Positions 15,586 to 24,420 of a stretch of 64,000 nucleotides of DNA are shown piece after piece; the first letter of the stretch is position 1, and each line of letters starts with the position of its first letter. Under the pieces are notes generated by a model, which was given only the letters and a program-made list of their open reading frames with translations, was not told the origin of the DNA and ran no database searches. The position numbers and the translations under genes are program-made. Source of the DNA: Pseudomonas sp. BP8 (lineage in GTDB: Bacteria; Pseudomonadota; Gammaproteobacteria; Pseudomonadales; Pseudomonadaceae); the NCBI RefSeq assembly GCF_017875955.1, contig NZ_JAGINK010000001.1:3316501-3380500 (forward strand). Direction: 5' to 3'.

Positions 15586-16701
15586 ATGCCTCTTCTTCGA
15601 AACACCGGTGTTGCCACGGCAATCCTGATCTTGCCGTACCCGGGTGCGGCCCAGGCAGCCATCTGGCTGTCTTCGGTGGAGGTGCCGACCACGGTCGAGT
15701 ATGACAGCAACCCGTTGCTGTTGACGTCGGACGAGAAGAGCGTGGTGCGTACCATCATCGCCCCCGAGTACAGCCTTGTCGGGACCTACGGTCGCGATGA
15801 GTTACGCTTTGGTCTCGGCCTGCATGTGCTGCGTTCATCCGACACGAATATCGTCTCCGATCGTGAGGATCCCAACCTGAGCCTGGGCTGGCAGCGCCAG
15901 ACCGAAACCGGTGGTTATGGTCTGCTGGCCAAGTATGTCGAAAGCTCGACGCTCTCCGGCGAAGTGCTGGAAACCGGCGTGGTCACTACCGACGGCACGC
16001 AGAAGCTTTATACGCTCGCAGGCAACTGGAGCAGCGCGCTTACTGAACGCACCACCCTGGCCAATGAAACCAGCTACAACCGCGCCCGCTATGACATCGA
16101 CACGCTGACCGGCTATGACGAACTGGCAAGCGTCGTGACCCTGACCTACGCCTGGAGTGAGCGCACCCAACTGTTCACCGGCATCACCGCCCGGCGTTAT
16201 GAGCCCGATGACGACAGTACCTTGTCTTCGCTTAACAGCTACGCGCCCACCGTCGGGGTGAAGTACCAGTTCTCCGAGCGACTCCAAGGGGTCGCGAACC
16301 TGGGCGTCAACCATGTATCCGGCTCACAGGGCGGGCGCCGCGGTGAAGGTGGGGTGTCGCTGGAGTACACCGGTGATCGTGCCGATGCGCGGCTGAGCGC
16401 TGAACGCAGTACGGTGGCCAGCGCCGAGGGCGGCTTCGTTGAAATTGACGCGGTGAGTGGTACCTGGAGTTATGCAGTAAACGAACTCACGCGTGTCGGC
16501 GTCGAGGCTTCGTGGCAAGACAGTAAAGGACAGACCCCGAATACCCTGCAGACCTACAGTGTCTGGGCTCGTCGAGACTTGTCGCCTGTTTGCGATGTGC
16601 GCCTATCGTTGATGTACCGGGAGCGCCAGCGAGATGGCTTGCCGGATGCGACCGGTACGATTGTCGGCATGACCCTGACCTATAGATTTCCCGACCTCTG
16701 A
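15586..16701 (+). CDS. Outer-membrane beta-barrel protein of the exopolysaccharide system
   Basis: 371 residues. A signal peptide (TGVATAILILPYPGAAQA) precedes a chain of alternating polar and hydrophobic strands with many aromatic residues and tight turns, ending in MTLTYRFPDL, typical of a barrel with a C-terminal strand. Proteins of this type follow the export gene in PEP-CTERM-associated exopolysaccharide loci. It probably forms the outer-membrane pore used with the short OPX protein. An alternative TTG start at 15556 overlaps the upstream stop (TTGA) and could give translational coupling; ATG 15586 is chosen because it leaves an ordinary signal peptide. Confidence 0.82.
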   Translation: MPLLRNTGVATAILILPYPGAAQAAIWLSSVEVPTTVEYDSNPLLLTSDEKSVVRTIIAPEYSLVGTYGRDELRFGLGLHVLRSSDTNIVSDREDPNLSLGWQRQTETGGYGLLAKYVESSTLSGEVLETGVVTTDGTQKLYTLAGNWSSALTERTTLANETSYNRARYDIDTLTGYDELASVVTLTYAWSERTQLFTGITARRYEPDDDSTLSSLNSYAPTVGVKYQFSERLQGVANLGVNHVSGSQGGRRGEGGVSLEYTGDRADARLSAERSTVASAEGGFVEIDAVSGTWSYAVNELTRVGVEASWQDSKGQTPNTLQTYSVWARRDLSPVCDVRLSLMYRERQRDGLPDATGTIVGMTLTYRFPDL

Positions 16702-16721
16702 ACTTCGGATTGGTGGCCTCT

Positions 16722-18287
16722 ATGAAGTCTGAATACGAGCTGTCCTTCAACGATTACATCGCCATCATCAAGGATCGGGCAGTGCTGCTGGGGGTGACCA
16801 TGGCGGTCATTCTTGCAGTGACTGTGGCGGTTGCGGTCAGCGTCCCGGCGCTATACCAGTCGACGGGGACCATCCTGGTAGAGTCGCAGCAGATTTCTCC
16901 AGAGCTGGTCTCGGCCAACAACAACAGCTTTGCCGATGAGCGTATCGAGGTGATTCGCCAACGCGTCATGACCCGCGAGAACCTGCTGCGGATCATCGAC
17001 AAATACAGCCTCTTCACGGACAAGGGCAGGCAGTTCAGCGAGTCGGAAAAAATCGACCAGATGCGCAGTGCGATCGTCGTCAATACCCTCAGTACCTTCG
17101 TCAAGGGCCGCGGCGAAACCACGGTGGCCTTCAGCGTGTCGTTCGAGCACCGGCGCCCGGAAGTGGCCAAGGAGGTCGCCAGTGAACTGGTGACGTTGTT
17201 CCTCAACGAGAACGTCAAGCAACGCACCGAGCGGGCCAGTGAAACCACCGAGTTTCTGACCCAGGAGGCGAATAAACTCGGCGTCGAGCTGGCCAGCCTG
17301 GAAAACCAGCTGGCCGACTTCAAGCAGTCGAACGGCAACGCCCTGCCGGAGAACCAGGGGTTGCGCATGAGCATGCTGTCGCGCGCCGAGCTTGAGTTCA
17401 GGGAAGTCGACCGTGATTACAAAAGCGCCCAGGAAGAACTGCGCTACCTGGAGCTTGAACTGTCGGCGGCCAATGCCGGCCTGGGCCTGAAGGCTGACGG
17501 CCAGCGCGTCGCCGCTGCCGACAAACCGATGGATCTGCCCAGCCTCAAAGCCGAATACGCCCGCTTGATGACCAAGTACACAGCAGCGCACCCGGACGTG
17601 GTGGCGGTCAAGCGCAAGATCGACGCACTCGAAGCCACTGGCGGTCGCCGTGTCGCCGCTTCGTCCGAAAGCCTGGATGTCGCCCGAGTGCGAACCAAGA
17701 TTGGCGCAGTACAGTCGCGCATCGTTTCGTTGGCGGAGCAAAAACGCGAGCTGGTGAAGAAGATGGAAGGCTACGAGGCGGAGATCCTCGCCGCGCCGCA
17801 AGTGGAGCGTGGCCTCGTCACGCTGATGCGCGACCACGACAACGCCCGCAAGAAATACGAGGAAATCCGCGCCAAGGAGATGGGCGCGAAAATTACCGAG
17901 ACCCTCGAGCAGGAAAACAAGGCCGAACGCTTTGTTCTGCTGGAACCGCCATTGATGCCCGAGAAACCAGTCAAACCCAACCGCAAGAAAATTGCCGCAC
18001 TGGGCCTGGTTCTGGCGCCGGTCGGTGGCGGTGCGCTGGTGATGCTGCTGGAGATGCTCAATCAGCGCGTACGCGGGGTCGGCGCGCTGGAGAGTGTGCT
18101 GGGGCGCCGTGTGCTGGTCGCCGTACCGTTTATCTCGACCCAGGCGGAGATGGCGCGGCGCAAACGCTGGCGGGTGTTGATGGTGATCGCCGGTTTGCTC
18201 CTGGTGGCTATCCTGTTGGTGATGGTCCACGTGTTCTACATGCCGTTGGACCTTCTGCTATTTAAAGCTATGGCTCGGTTTGAATAG
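16722..18287 (+). CDS. Polysaccharide chain-length determinant, Wzz/GNVR family
   Basis: 521-residue inner-membrane co-polymerase. The first membrane segment (about residues 22-42, LGVTMAVILAVTVAVAVS) opens the Wzz domain. A long periplasmic coiled-coil region (about 150-390) is rich in heptads such as LASLENQLADFKQS. The proline-rich PEKPVKPNRKKI precedes a second membrane segment near 425-445, and an extra hydrophobic helix follows near the end (VLMVIAGLLLVAILLVMVHV). It sets polymer length with Wzy. The family partner is the tyrosine autokinase, here encoded separately by the next gene 11 bases downstream. ATG 16722 is preferred to TTG 16710. Confidence 0.92.
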   Translation: MKSEYELSFNDYIAIIKDRAVLLGVTMAVILAVTVAVAVSVPALYQSTGTILVESQQISPELVSANNNSFADERIEVIRQRVMTRENLLRIIDKYSLFTDKGRQFSESEKIDQMRSAIVVNTLSTFVKGRGETTVAFSVSFEHRRPEVAKEVASELVTLFLNENVKQRTERASETTEFLTQEANKLGVELASLENQLADFKQSNGNALPENQGLRMSMLSRAELEFREVDRDYKSAQEELRYLELELSAANAGLGLKADGQRVAAADKPMDLPSLKAEYARLMTKYTAAHPDVVAVKRKIDALEATGGRRVAASSESLDVARVRTKIGAVQSRIVSLAEQKRELVKKMEGYEAEILAAPQVERGLVTLMRDHDNARKKYEEIRAKEMGAKITETLEQENKAERFVLLEPPLMPEKPVKPNRKKIAALGLVLAPVGGGALVMLLEMLNQRVRGVGALESVLGRRVLVAVPFISTQAEMARRKRWRVLMVIAGLLLVAILLVMVHVFYMPLDLLLFKAMARFE

Positions 18288-18298
18288 GGAACGCAGCG

Positions 18299-19102
18299 AT
18301 GGACAGACGTACGCCGACTATTGGTAAGAACATTCATCCCGTTACCTCCGCAGCGGCGGACGCAGGCCCAGCGCCTTCGCTCGAGCACACGGAGGCGTTG
18401 GGCCAGTTCGATTACATCAATACCAAGGTGGTGCCCCTGCGCGCAGAGCACCTCGAGCGTCATCGAATCGTGGCCTACAACAAGAACTCGAACATGAGTT
18501 GGGCGTTCGACCTGTTGCGCACTCAGGTCCTGCAGACCATGGAGGAGAACGGCTGGCGTACCTTGGCGATTACTTCACCAACGCCTGAGGCGGGCAAGAC
18601 GGTGCTGGCGATCAACCTGGCCATGAGCATCGCTCACCACACGACCAAGACGGCCTTGCTGGTGGACTTTGACCTGCGTCGGCCGCGGGTCGGCAGTAGC
18701 CTCGGTTTGCCCATGGACAAGGCGCTCAACGAACTGTTGCGCAATGAAGCCGGGCTGGAAGACGTGTTGGTCAATCCGACGCTGCCGCGCTTTGTCGTAC
18801 TGCCGACCCGAGAGCCCATCCCGCTGTCGACCGAGATGCTGTCCTCGCCCAAGGTGAGCAACCTGATCAGCGACCTGCGTGAACGTTATGACTCGCGCAT
18901 CTGTATTTTCGATCTGCCGCCCTTGCTCAGCTCAGATGACGCCATCACCGTATTGCCCAAGTTCGACTGTGTCCTGTTAGTGGTGGCGAACGGCGTGAAC
19001 AGCAAGAAAGAAATCGAGGATTGCCTTTATCACTTGGCAACGGCCAACCTGATCGGGGCTGTATTGAACAAAGCAGAGCAGAAAAACCGCTCGTACTACT
19101 GA
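18299..19102 (+). CDS. Bacterial tyrosine kinase / CpsD-CapB family ATPase
   Basis: 267 residues. It carries the three ATPase motifs of BY-kinases in order: Walker A ending PEAGKT (residues 96-101; the first position of the loop is Pro rather than Ala or Gly), Walker A' VDFDLRRP (122-129) and Walker B IFDLPPLLSSDD. The C-terminus ends NRSYY, a minimal two-tyrosine cluster where longer tails carry four to seven. Autophosphorylation would control the chain-length regulator encoded just upstream. The N-terminal 60 residues are unstructured in appearance. It is last in the first plus-strand block and ends at a bidirectional hairpin shared with galE. Confidence 0.9.
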   Translation: MDRRTPTIGKNIHPVTSAAADAGPAPSLEHTEALGQFDYINTKVVPLRAEHLERHRIVAYNKNSNMSWAFDLLRTQVLQTMEENGWRTLAITSPTPEAGKTVLAINLAMSIAHHTTKTALLVDFDLRRPRVGSSLGLPMDKALNELLRNEAGLEDVLVNPTLPRFVVLPTREPIPLSTEMLSSPKVSNLISDLRERYDSRICIFDLPPLLSSDDAITVLPKFDCVLLVVANGVNSKKEIEDCLYHLATANLIGAVLNKAEQKNRSYY

Positions 19103-19132
19103 GCGGTCGTCTGCTGGTCAAGCATCTGCACT

Positions 19133-19157
19133 ACCCTTGGCAGTCACTGCCAGGGGT
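19133..19157. terminator. Bidirectional hairpin whose loop is the galE stop codon
   Basis: ACCCTTGGCAG (19133-19143) pairs with CTGCCAGGGGT (19147-19157) with one mismatch and a 3-base loop. The loop TCA is the reverse complement of the galE TGA. It lies between the converging kinase and galE genes and can end both transcripts. Confidence 0.65.
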
Positions 19158-20106
19158 ATTGTTGTTCCCAGTTCCAGGCATGGCTGACAATCTGTTCGAG
19201 GGAAGCGAATTGCGCTTGCCAGCCAAGCAACGCCTTGGCCTTGCTGGCATCGGCCACCAGCCGTGGTGGGTCACCTGCGCGGCGTGGCGCTTCACTGAGG
19301 GTGATCTCGCGTCCGGTTACCAAGCGAGCAGTATCAATCACCTGCTGCACCGAAAAGCCCTGGCCGTTGCCAAGGTTGCACGCGGTACTGGCACCGCCCG
19401 CCAGCAGATAGTCGACCGCCAAGGCATGCGCCGAGACCAGGTCGGCGACGTGCACATAGTCGCGAATGCAGGTGCCGTCGGGCGTGGGGTAGTCACGACC
19501 GAACACCGTCACTGTCGAACGCCGGCCTGCGGCAGCCTGCAGGATCAGCGGGATCAGATGGGTTTCTGGCTCATGGCATTCGCCCAGCATGCCGTCAGGG
19601 TCAGCGCCTGCGGCATTGAAGTAGCGCAAGCACACGGACTTCAGGCCATAGGCACGGTCGAAATCTTCCAGCATCTGCTCGACCATCCATTTGCTGCGGC
19701 CATAGGGATTGATCGGCGACTTGCGGTGCTCTTCATCGATCGGCACCTGTAGCGGATCACCGTAGACGGCGGCGGTGGAGGAGAAGATCAAGGTGCGAAT
19801 CCCGGCGCGGATCATCGCCTGGAGCAACGTCAGGGTCGCTGCGACGTTGTTCTGGTAGTACTTGCCGGGGTCACTCACCGACTCGCCCACTTGGATGAAC
19901 GAGGCGAAATGAAACACCGCATCGAAGTGATACTCGGCAAACAGTGCATCCAGGGCGGGCCCGTTGGCAATGTCCAGGTCGACCCATTGGATACCTGAGC
20001 GGGTAGCTGCAGTGTCTGCAACCAGCACTTGGTGACCCGCGCTCAACAGATGCTTGACCATATGTGAGCCTATGTAGCCTGCGCCGCCGACAACTAGAAA
20101 CTTCAT
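19144..20106 (-). CDS. galE: UDP-glucose 4-epimerase
   Basis: 320 residues of the extended short-chain dehydrogenase family. The NAD-binding motif GGAGYIG is at residues 7-13, SSTAAVYG carries the catalytic Ser/Thr, and Tyr135 with Lys139 forms YxxxK (YGRSK). It interconverts UDP-glucose and UDP-galactose in the cytoplasm, supplying sugar donors for the polymer made by the surrounding genes. ATG 20106 has AGGAG six bases upstream and starts exactly at the family N-terminus MKFLVVGG; the frame stays open upstream but those starts add nothing recognisable. It is third in the inverted wzy-hydrolase-galE block, 182 bp after the hydrolase start-to-stop boundary, so it may also have its own promoter. 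Confidence 0.95.
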   Translation of the reverse strand: MKFLVVGGAGYIGSHMVKHLLSAGHQVLVADTAATRSGIQWVDLDIANGPALDALFAEYHFDAVFHFASFIQVGESVSDPGKYYQNNVAATLTLLQAMIRAGIRTLIFSSTAAVYGDPLQVPIDEEHRKSPINPYGRSKWMVEQMLEDFDRAYGLKSVCLRYFNAAGADPDGMLGECHEPETHLIPLILQAAAGRRSTVTVFGRDYPTPDGTCIRDYVHVADLVSAHALAVDYLLAGGASTACNLGNGQGFSVQQVIDTARLVTGREITLSEAPRRAGDPPRLVADASKAKALLGWQAQFASLEQIVSHAWNWEQQYPWQ

Positions 20107-20288
20107 CCACTTCTCCTGGAATCTGTTGTTGTACAGTCGCAGCGATGCGAGCCTGCGCATTGTCCTTGAAAGACAGGTGAAAACGACCAGCTGATGGGTA
20201 GGTGAACGGACGCGGGGACAGGGATCTGATAAGAGGGTAGATGGCGAAATGCCCCCTATCAAGGCGGCGGTACTGGCAACAGGTACTG

Positions 20289-22889
20289 CTACTTCAAGAA
20301 CAACCAATTGGACATGTGCTTGCCGTCCAGGGTGATGGTGTATCGCCCATCCTGATAGGTAGCGGGCAACGCTTTCGCCGGCCCGTGGGCGCTGTGACTG
20401 AACACCTTCAAGCCCGGTGCCGCCTTGATGATCAACGTCCCTTCGAGGGGCTCGACGTAAAACGGCGTCATGTCGTCCGGCCGCGGAACAGCGCGGGTGC
20501 CGAGTGACACCAACAGCTCACGTGACTGGCTGAACGGCTTGGCATCCAGGCTCTGCACCACGACACTGGCGTACGCCGTTTTCACCTGCAGCTGGATGTC
20601 CGCAAGGCTGATCGAGCGGCCACCCAGCCAGCCGGTGGCGGCCTGGGTCAGCGGCGTATCAATGGTGTACAGCCCTTGTTGCCAGTTGCGCCTGATCTCT
20701 GCACTATCAGACACCGACTCGTCGGCATTGGCGTCGAGCAGGGACTGCTCAGGGTCGTGCAGCACCTGCGCGCCCTCAGCAATGACGCTGGGTTGCAACC
20801 AGGGCAATGACGTGGTCGCCGGCATGGCGATTTGCAGTTTGCCTTTCTCCATCGCCGTGCGCAGCAGCGCCGAGTTGTTCGGCGTGATGGCACGGCCGAA
20901 CAACATTTCGGCTGTCGGCGCGAATACGTAACGGGTCTGCGCCTCATGCACATCGGCACGGCGATAGAGCAGGGCGGCTGCAGGCAGGGTGGCGATCAGC
21001 GCCGGGTCGTTGTAGGCGTGCCAGTTGTCCGCCCTTATCCAGGCGCTGTTGAAGGCCTGCTGGCTGTAGGCGTAGTGCATCATCGCATCCCAGCCCTGAT
21101 AGCTGGCGGTGCCGGCGATATACAGGGGCAGTGAGTGGCGATCGGGGGTGGGGAAGGGTTGTGCATTCCATTCGGTCACCGTCATCGGCTTGCCGACCAC
21201 CTGCGCGGCGCCCAACCAGTTGATCAGGCCATCGCTGGTCAAGGGATTTCTCTCCAGCTGGCCGCTGCCACCGTAACTGTGCGTATCGATCAGATCACCG
21301 GCAGTCAGTGCCGGTAGCGACGTCAGGCTGTTGAGGCCCCAGGTACTGGTAGTCACGATCGGCGCCTTGAGGCCCAGGCCGCGCAGAAACTCGATCATGT
21401 CTGCGTTGAAACTGCGCTCCAGATCGTTGAGAAACAGCTTCGACGGGCCTTGTTCCCACGCACGCCAGGTCTGCTCTGCGGGCAGGTCATGTCGCAAAGC
21501 GAAGGCCTTGGCAGCGTCCATGTACAGCTGGCTGTGCCTGGGGACATTCTTGTCGGGTAGCAAGACGTTGCCAAAGTGCTGGGTAATGTCGTTTTCGTTG
21601 GTCAGCAATACGGCGGCAATCGCCGGATCATCCTTGTAGGTCAGCCCGGTGTAGGCGTTGACGTGGGTCAGGTACTGCTCGGCAAAGCGCTTCATTGCTT
21701 GTTGAATGGTGACGTTGACGTAGCCGTAGCCCTTGAGGCCGGCGCGGTCTTCACCCTTTGCCAACTCGTCGAAGGCATAGATGTTGTCGTTGGCCATCAG
21801 GGCGCGCTCTACGTGCAGGTCGAGCCAGACGTAGATACCCTCGTCCTTGAGGCACTTGATCCACCAGTCGATCTTGCGCAACGACTCGGCACTGAGCTGT
21901 TGGGTGTCACCGAGCGTGTTGCCGTCGCCAAAGATGTTCGGGCTTACCCAGGGCGAGTCGTGATGATGCAGGCGAACCAGGTTGAAACCCAGCGCTGACA
22001 AGCGCTTGGCCTGCTGCTTGATCGCATCGTCGCTGGTATTGAAGATCGCATAGGCCGACAGGTTGGTGCCCCAGAAGCGTGCGGGCGTGTTGTCGGCAAA
22101 CATCAGCTGTTCACCAACCGCCTTGACGAACCCGCGCTTGCCGGCCGGTTTTTCGTCGTTATTGAGAAACGACAGGTCGACCGGTGAGGTGCGCCAGTCG
22201 AGCTGGTCGTCAGGCCAGCGGCTGGGGTCGGCCAAGCCGAAGCGTTCACTTGGCGTCGGCGCGAGGGCGATATCACCGGTTACATTGAGCACAGCCTTGA
22301 CCTGCTGCCTGCCCGGCAGGATCGGGTTTGTGTAGAAGAATGCGCGCAGCTCGCTGGTATCCCCACGTTCAAAAAATACCCGTGCCAAGGGCGGCTCGAA
22401 GCGCATCTCGAGACGCCGGCCCTTGGCGCTGCTGCCCCAGGACCAACCGCGGTTGTCGGGCAGTAGTACCGGGGCGCCCATTTCTCCAGCGATCAAGCCA
22501 GGATCAAAGTTGAATACCAGGCCGCCGCCGATGACGTTGCGCTGTGCGCTGTGGGCGTCCAGGTCGAAGGTCCAGCTGAGCGTTTGTGGCTGATTTTTGT
22601 GGATGGCTGCGCTCAGGTCGAAATCCAGGTCCTTGTTCTTGCCGACGAGGCTGTAGTCGTAGGGCGCATTGATCTTGAACTGCGTGTAGAAGCCGGTCCA
22701 ACGCCAGTCTGCCCCCCAGAAGTCAAACCTTGAGGCCATTCCCAGCCCACCGCCGCGGGTCATGCTGGGCAGGCCGTTTTCCTCATTGACGCTGACGCTC
22801 CAGTCTGATGTCCAGGCCGTCAGCGGTATTAGCACCAGGCCTAACAATGCCGAAGCCCGCAGCAACGGGCGCAGGGAAGTTGAAGTCAT
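20289..22889 (-). CDS. Secreted glycoside hydrolase, cellulase-like (clan GH-A)
   Basis: 866 residues with a signal peptide (ASALLGLVLIPLTAWTS). An N-terminal beta-rich region (to about 230) precedes a TIM-barrel with GH5-like landmarks: FWGTNLSAY and LGFNLVRLHHHD at the start, TNEND with likely acid/base E432, and VTEWN with likely nucleophile E573. A beta-sandwich tail follows. It should cut or edit a beta-linked glycan in the periplasm or outside, most simply the polymer of this cluster, as hydrolases encoded in alginate and cellulose operons do. Its start is four bases after the wzy stop, so the two are co-transcribed. Exact GH family and substrate are not assigned. Confidence 0.85.
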   Translation of the reverse strand: MTSTSLRPLLRASALLGLVLIPLTAWTSDWSVSVNEENGLPSMTRGGGLGMASRFDFWGADWRWTGFYTQFKINAPYDYSLVGKNKDLDFDLSAAIHKNQPQTLSWTFDLDAHSAQRNVIGGGLVFNFDPGLIAGEMGAPVLLPDNRGWSWGSSAKGRRLEMRFEPPLARVFFERGDTSELRAFFYTNPILPGRQQVKAVLNVTGDIALAPTPSERFGLADPSRWPDDQLDWRTSPVDLSFLNNDEKPAGKRGFVKAVGEQLMFADNTPARFWGTNLSAYAIFNTSDDAIKQQAKRLSALGFNLVRLHHHDSPWVSPNIFGDGNTLGDTQQLSAESLRKIDWWIKCLKDEGIYVWLDLHVERALMANDNIYAFDELAKGEDRAGLKGYGYVNVTIQQAMKRFAEQYLTHVNAYTGLTYKDDPAIAAVLLTNENDITQHFGNVLLPDKNVPRHSQLYMDAAKAFALRHDLPAEQTWRAWEQGPSKLFLNDLERSFNADMIEFLRGLGLKAPIVTTSTWGLNSLTSLPALTAGDLIDTHSYGGSGQLERNPLTSDGLINWLGAAQVVGKPMTVTEWNAQPFPTPDRHSLPLYIAGTASYQGWDAMMHYAYSQQAFNSAWIRADNWHAYNDPALIATLPAAALLYRRADVHEAQTRYVFAPTAEMLFGRAITPNNSALLRTAMEKGKLQIAMPATTSLPWLQPSVIAEGAQVLHDPEQSLLDANADESVSDSAEIRRNWQQGLYTIDTPLTQAATGWLGGRSISLADIQLQVKTAYASVVVQSLDAKPFSQSRELLVSLGTRAVPRPDDMTPFYVEPLEGTLIIKAAPGLKVFSHSAHGPAKALPATYQDGRYTITLDGKHMSNWLFLK

Positions 22890-22893
22890 GGCA

Positions 22894-24420
22894 TTACCTG
22901 GATTGGAGGCTGGAAGGAGGCATTTCGGCAGCCTGAGTTAGCCTGAGCCTGCGCGCCATCTGGATATAGGCCACGCCTAACCCACCTACCGACCAGTAGA
23001 CGATCGGGATGACCGTGATGCTACTGACGGTAAAGATAATCAGCATGATCCCCAGCAGGGTGGCGAGCAGCGCCCGTCCGAGCAGGCGATGCTCGCTGTC
23101 GTGGTCAGGAAACACGCGCATGGCCCTGCGAATCCCCAGCAGCACGCTGACGAAAAAGCCCACGAACAAGGCCAGCCCGACCAGGCCGATGCGCAGGGCC
23201 AAACTGACGTAGGTATTGACGATGTCGATGATCCCTTCACCTTGAATCATCGATTGCATCTCAGGGGTGTTGCGAAAATCGAACGAGCCGAACAAGGGGT
23301 TGCGCTGGATGACGATCCACGAGTTATCCAGCAGGCGCTCGCGGTAGGTGATGTTTTCGTTTTCGACGTTGCCAATGAATGGCAGCAAGTCGAGTACTTT
23401 CTGCCCACCGGGCACCACGGTGAGCAGCGGCAGGGCCAGTACCCCGGCCAGCGCCAGAATGCTCAGGCGCTTGACCGCGCCCCGGCCGCAAGCGACAAAC
23501 ACCGCGATGATCACGGCAGCGCCGATCCACGGGCCACGCGACAGCGGTGCAATCAGCCCGGCTGCCAGGAGCAGGGCGCCCAGGTAGCGATACAGGCTGC
23601 TGCGTACGTAGTGCTGGAGGAACAGATACAGGCCAATGGCAACGCTGATCACGTACCCCAGCGCAATCGCTTGGCCGGTCGTCGCGCTGGCGCGTAACGA
23701 GCCGCCGCGGCTGAGGTAGCTGGACATGCTCCACTGCACGCCCATGGCGTCGAGCAGAGCGTTGTACAACAGCCAATGACGGACGAACTCCGCCACGCCA
23801 ACAAGCGCCAGGACGAAAGCGGCGAGGACGAAGGCAAGCAGCGCGTCCTTGAAGTCGTTGAGGTCTTTGAGCGCGCGGCTGGCAACGTAATACGGCAGGA
23901 AAACATCCAGATAAAGGTACAGCGCCTGGCGCAAGGTGTCGGTAAGGGTGGTCTCGCGCAGGTACAGCAGGCCCATCAGCAGCACGCCGGCAGCCAGCAG
24001 TTTGTCGGGCCAGGTGCGCCCGAAGGGCCGGGTATCCTCCTGTTTGCTCAGCGCCAGCGCTGCGGGCAGCAGAACGCACAGCGACAACAGGCGGATATGG
24101 TTGATATCGATCAGGTAATTGACTACGCCAAAGCCCGGTATCTGCACCGACGCGGGAGGGATCACGAACAACAGCATGAAGTACAACGCCATCACATTGC
24201 GTTCTCGCCGTTGGGCGATGAACATGATGATTGCCGCCACCGCCGCGTAGACCCAGAAGCTGTGCGAAAAAAACGCTACCAGGGTCAACAGCAACCACAA
24301 GTTGCGCCGCCGCTTGAAATCACGTTCAGGGATCAGGTCGAGTGCCGGTTGCCGGGCAATGGCAAAAACCACGCCAGCCAGGAAGAGGATGACGATCAGT
24401 GCGCGAAAATGTTCTGGCAT
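22894..24420 (-). CDS. O-antigen ligase/Wzy-type polysaccharide polymerase
   Basis: 508-residue integral membrane protein with about 11-12 hydrophobic segments and the large hydrophilic periplasmic loop of the O-antigen ligase family (about residues 345-400: VLDLLPFIGNVENENITYRE to NPLFGSFDF). The NPLFG motif with nearby arginines is common in this family. In a Wzx/Wzy cluster with chain-length regulator and flippase, polymerase is the best call, joining repeat units on the periplasmic face. It heads the inverted block and is transcribed away from the flippase gene. An exosortase was considered and set aside because length and loop layout do not fit. Confidence 0.85.
   Translation of the reverse strand: MPEHFRALIVILFLAGVVFAIARQPALDLIPERDFKRRRNLWLLLTLVAFFSHSFWVYAAVAAIIMFIAQRRERNVMALYFMLLFVIPPASVQIPGFGVVNYLIDINHIRLLSLCVLLPAALALSKQEDTRPFGRTWPDKLLAAGVLLMGLLYLRETTLTDTLRQALYLYLDVFLPYYVASRALKDLNDFKDALLAFVLAAFVLALVGVAEFVRHWLLYNALLDAMGVQWSMSSYLSRGGSLRASATTGQAIALGYVISVAIGLYLFLQHYVRSSLYRYLGALLLAAGLIAPLSRGPWIGAAVIIAVFVACGRGAVKRLSILALAGVLALPLLTVVPGGQKVLDLLPFIGNVENENITYRERLLDNSWIVIQRNPLFGSFDFRNTPEMQSMIQGEGIIDIVNTYVSLALRIGLVGLALFVGFFVSVLLGIRRAMRVFPDHDSEHRLLGRALLATLLGIMLIIFTVSSITVIPIVYWSVGGLGVAYIQMARRLRLTQAAEMPPSSLQSR

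Noticed and set aside
16851..18230. 459-codon minus-strand frame opposite the chain-length regulator
   Set aside because: Antisense shadow of a gene with clear membrane segments and coiled coil.
22894..24420. The 508-residue membrane protein as a missing exosortase
   Set aside because: Exosortases are usually about 280-520 residues, but the large periplasmic loop and the NPLFG motif fit the O-antigen ligase/Wzy family, and no Cys-Arg-His triad was evident.
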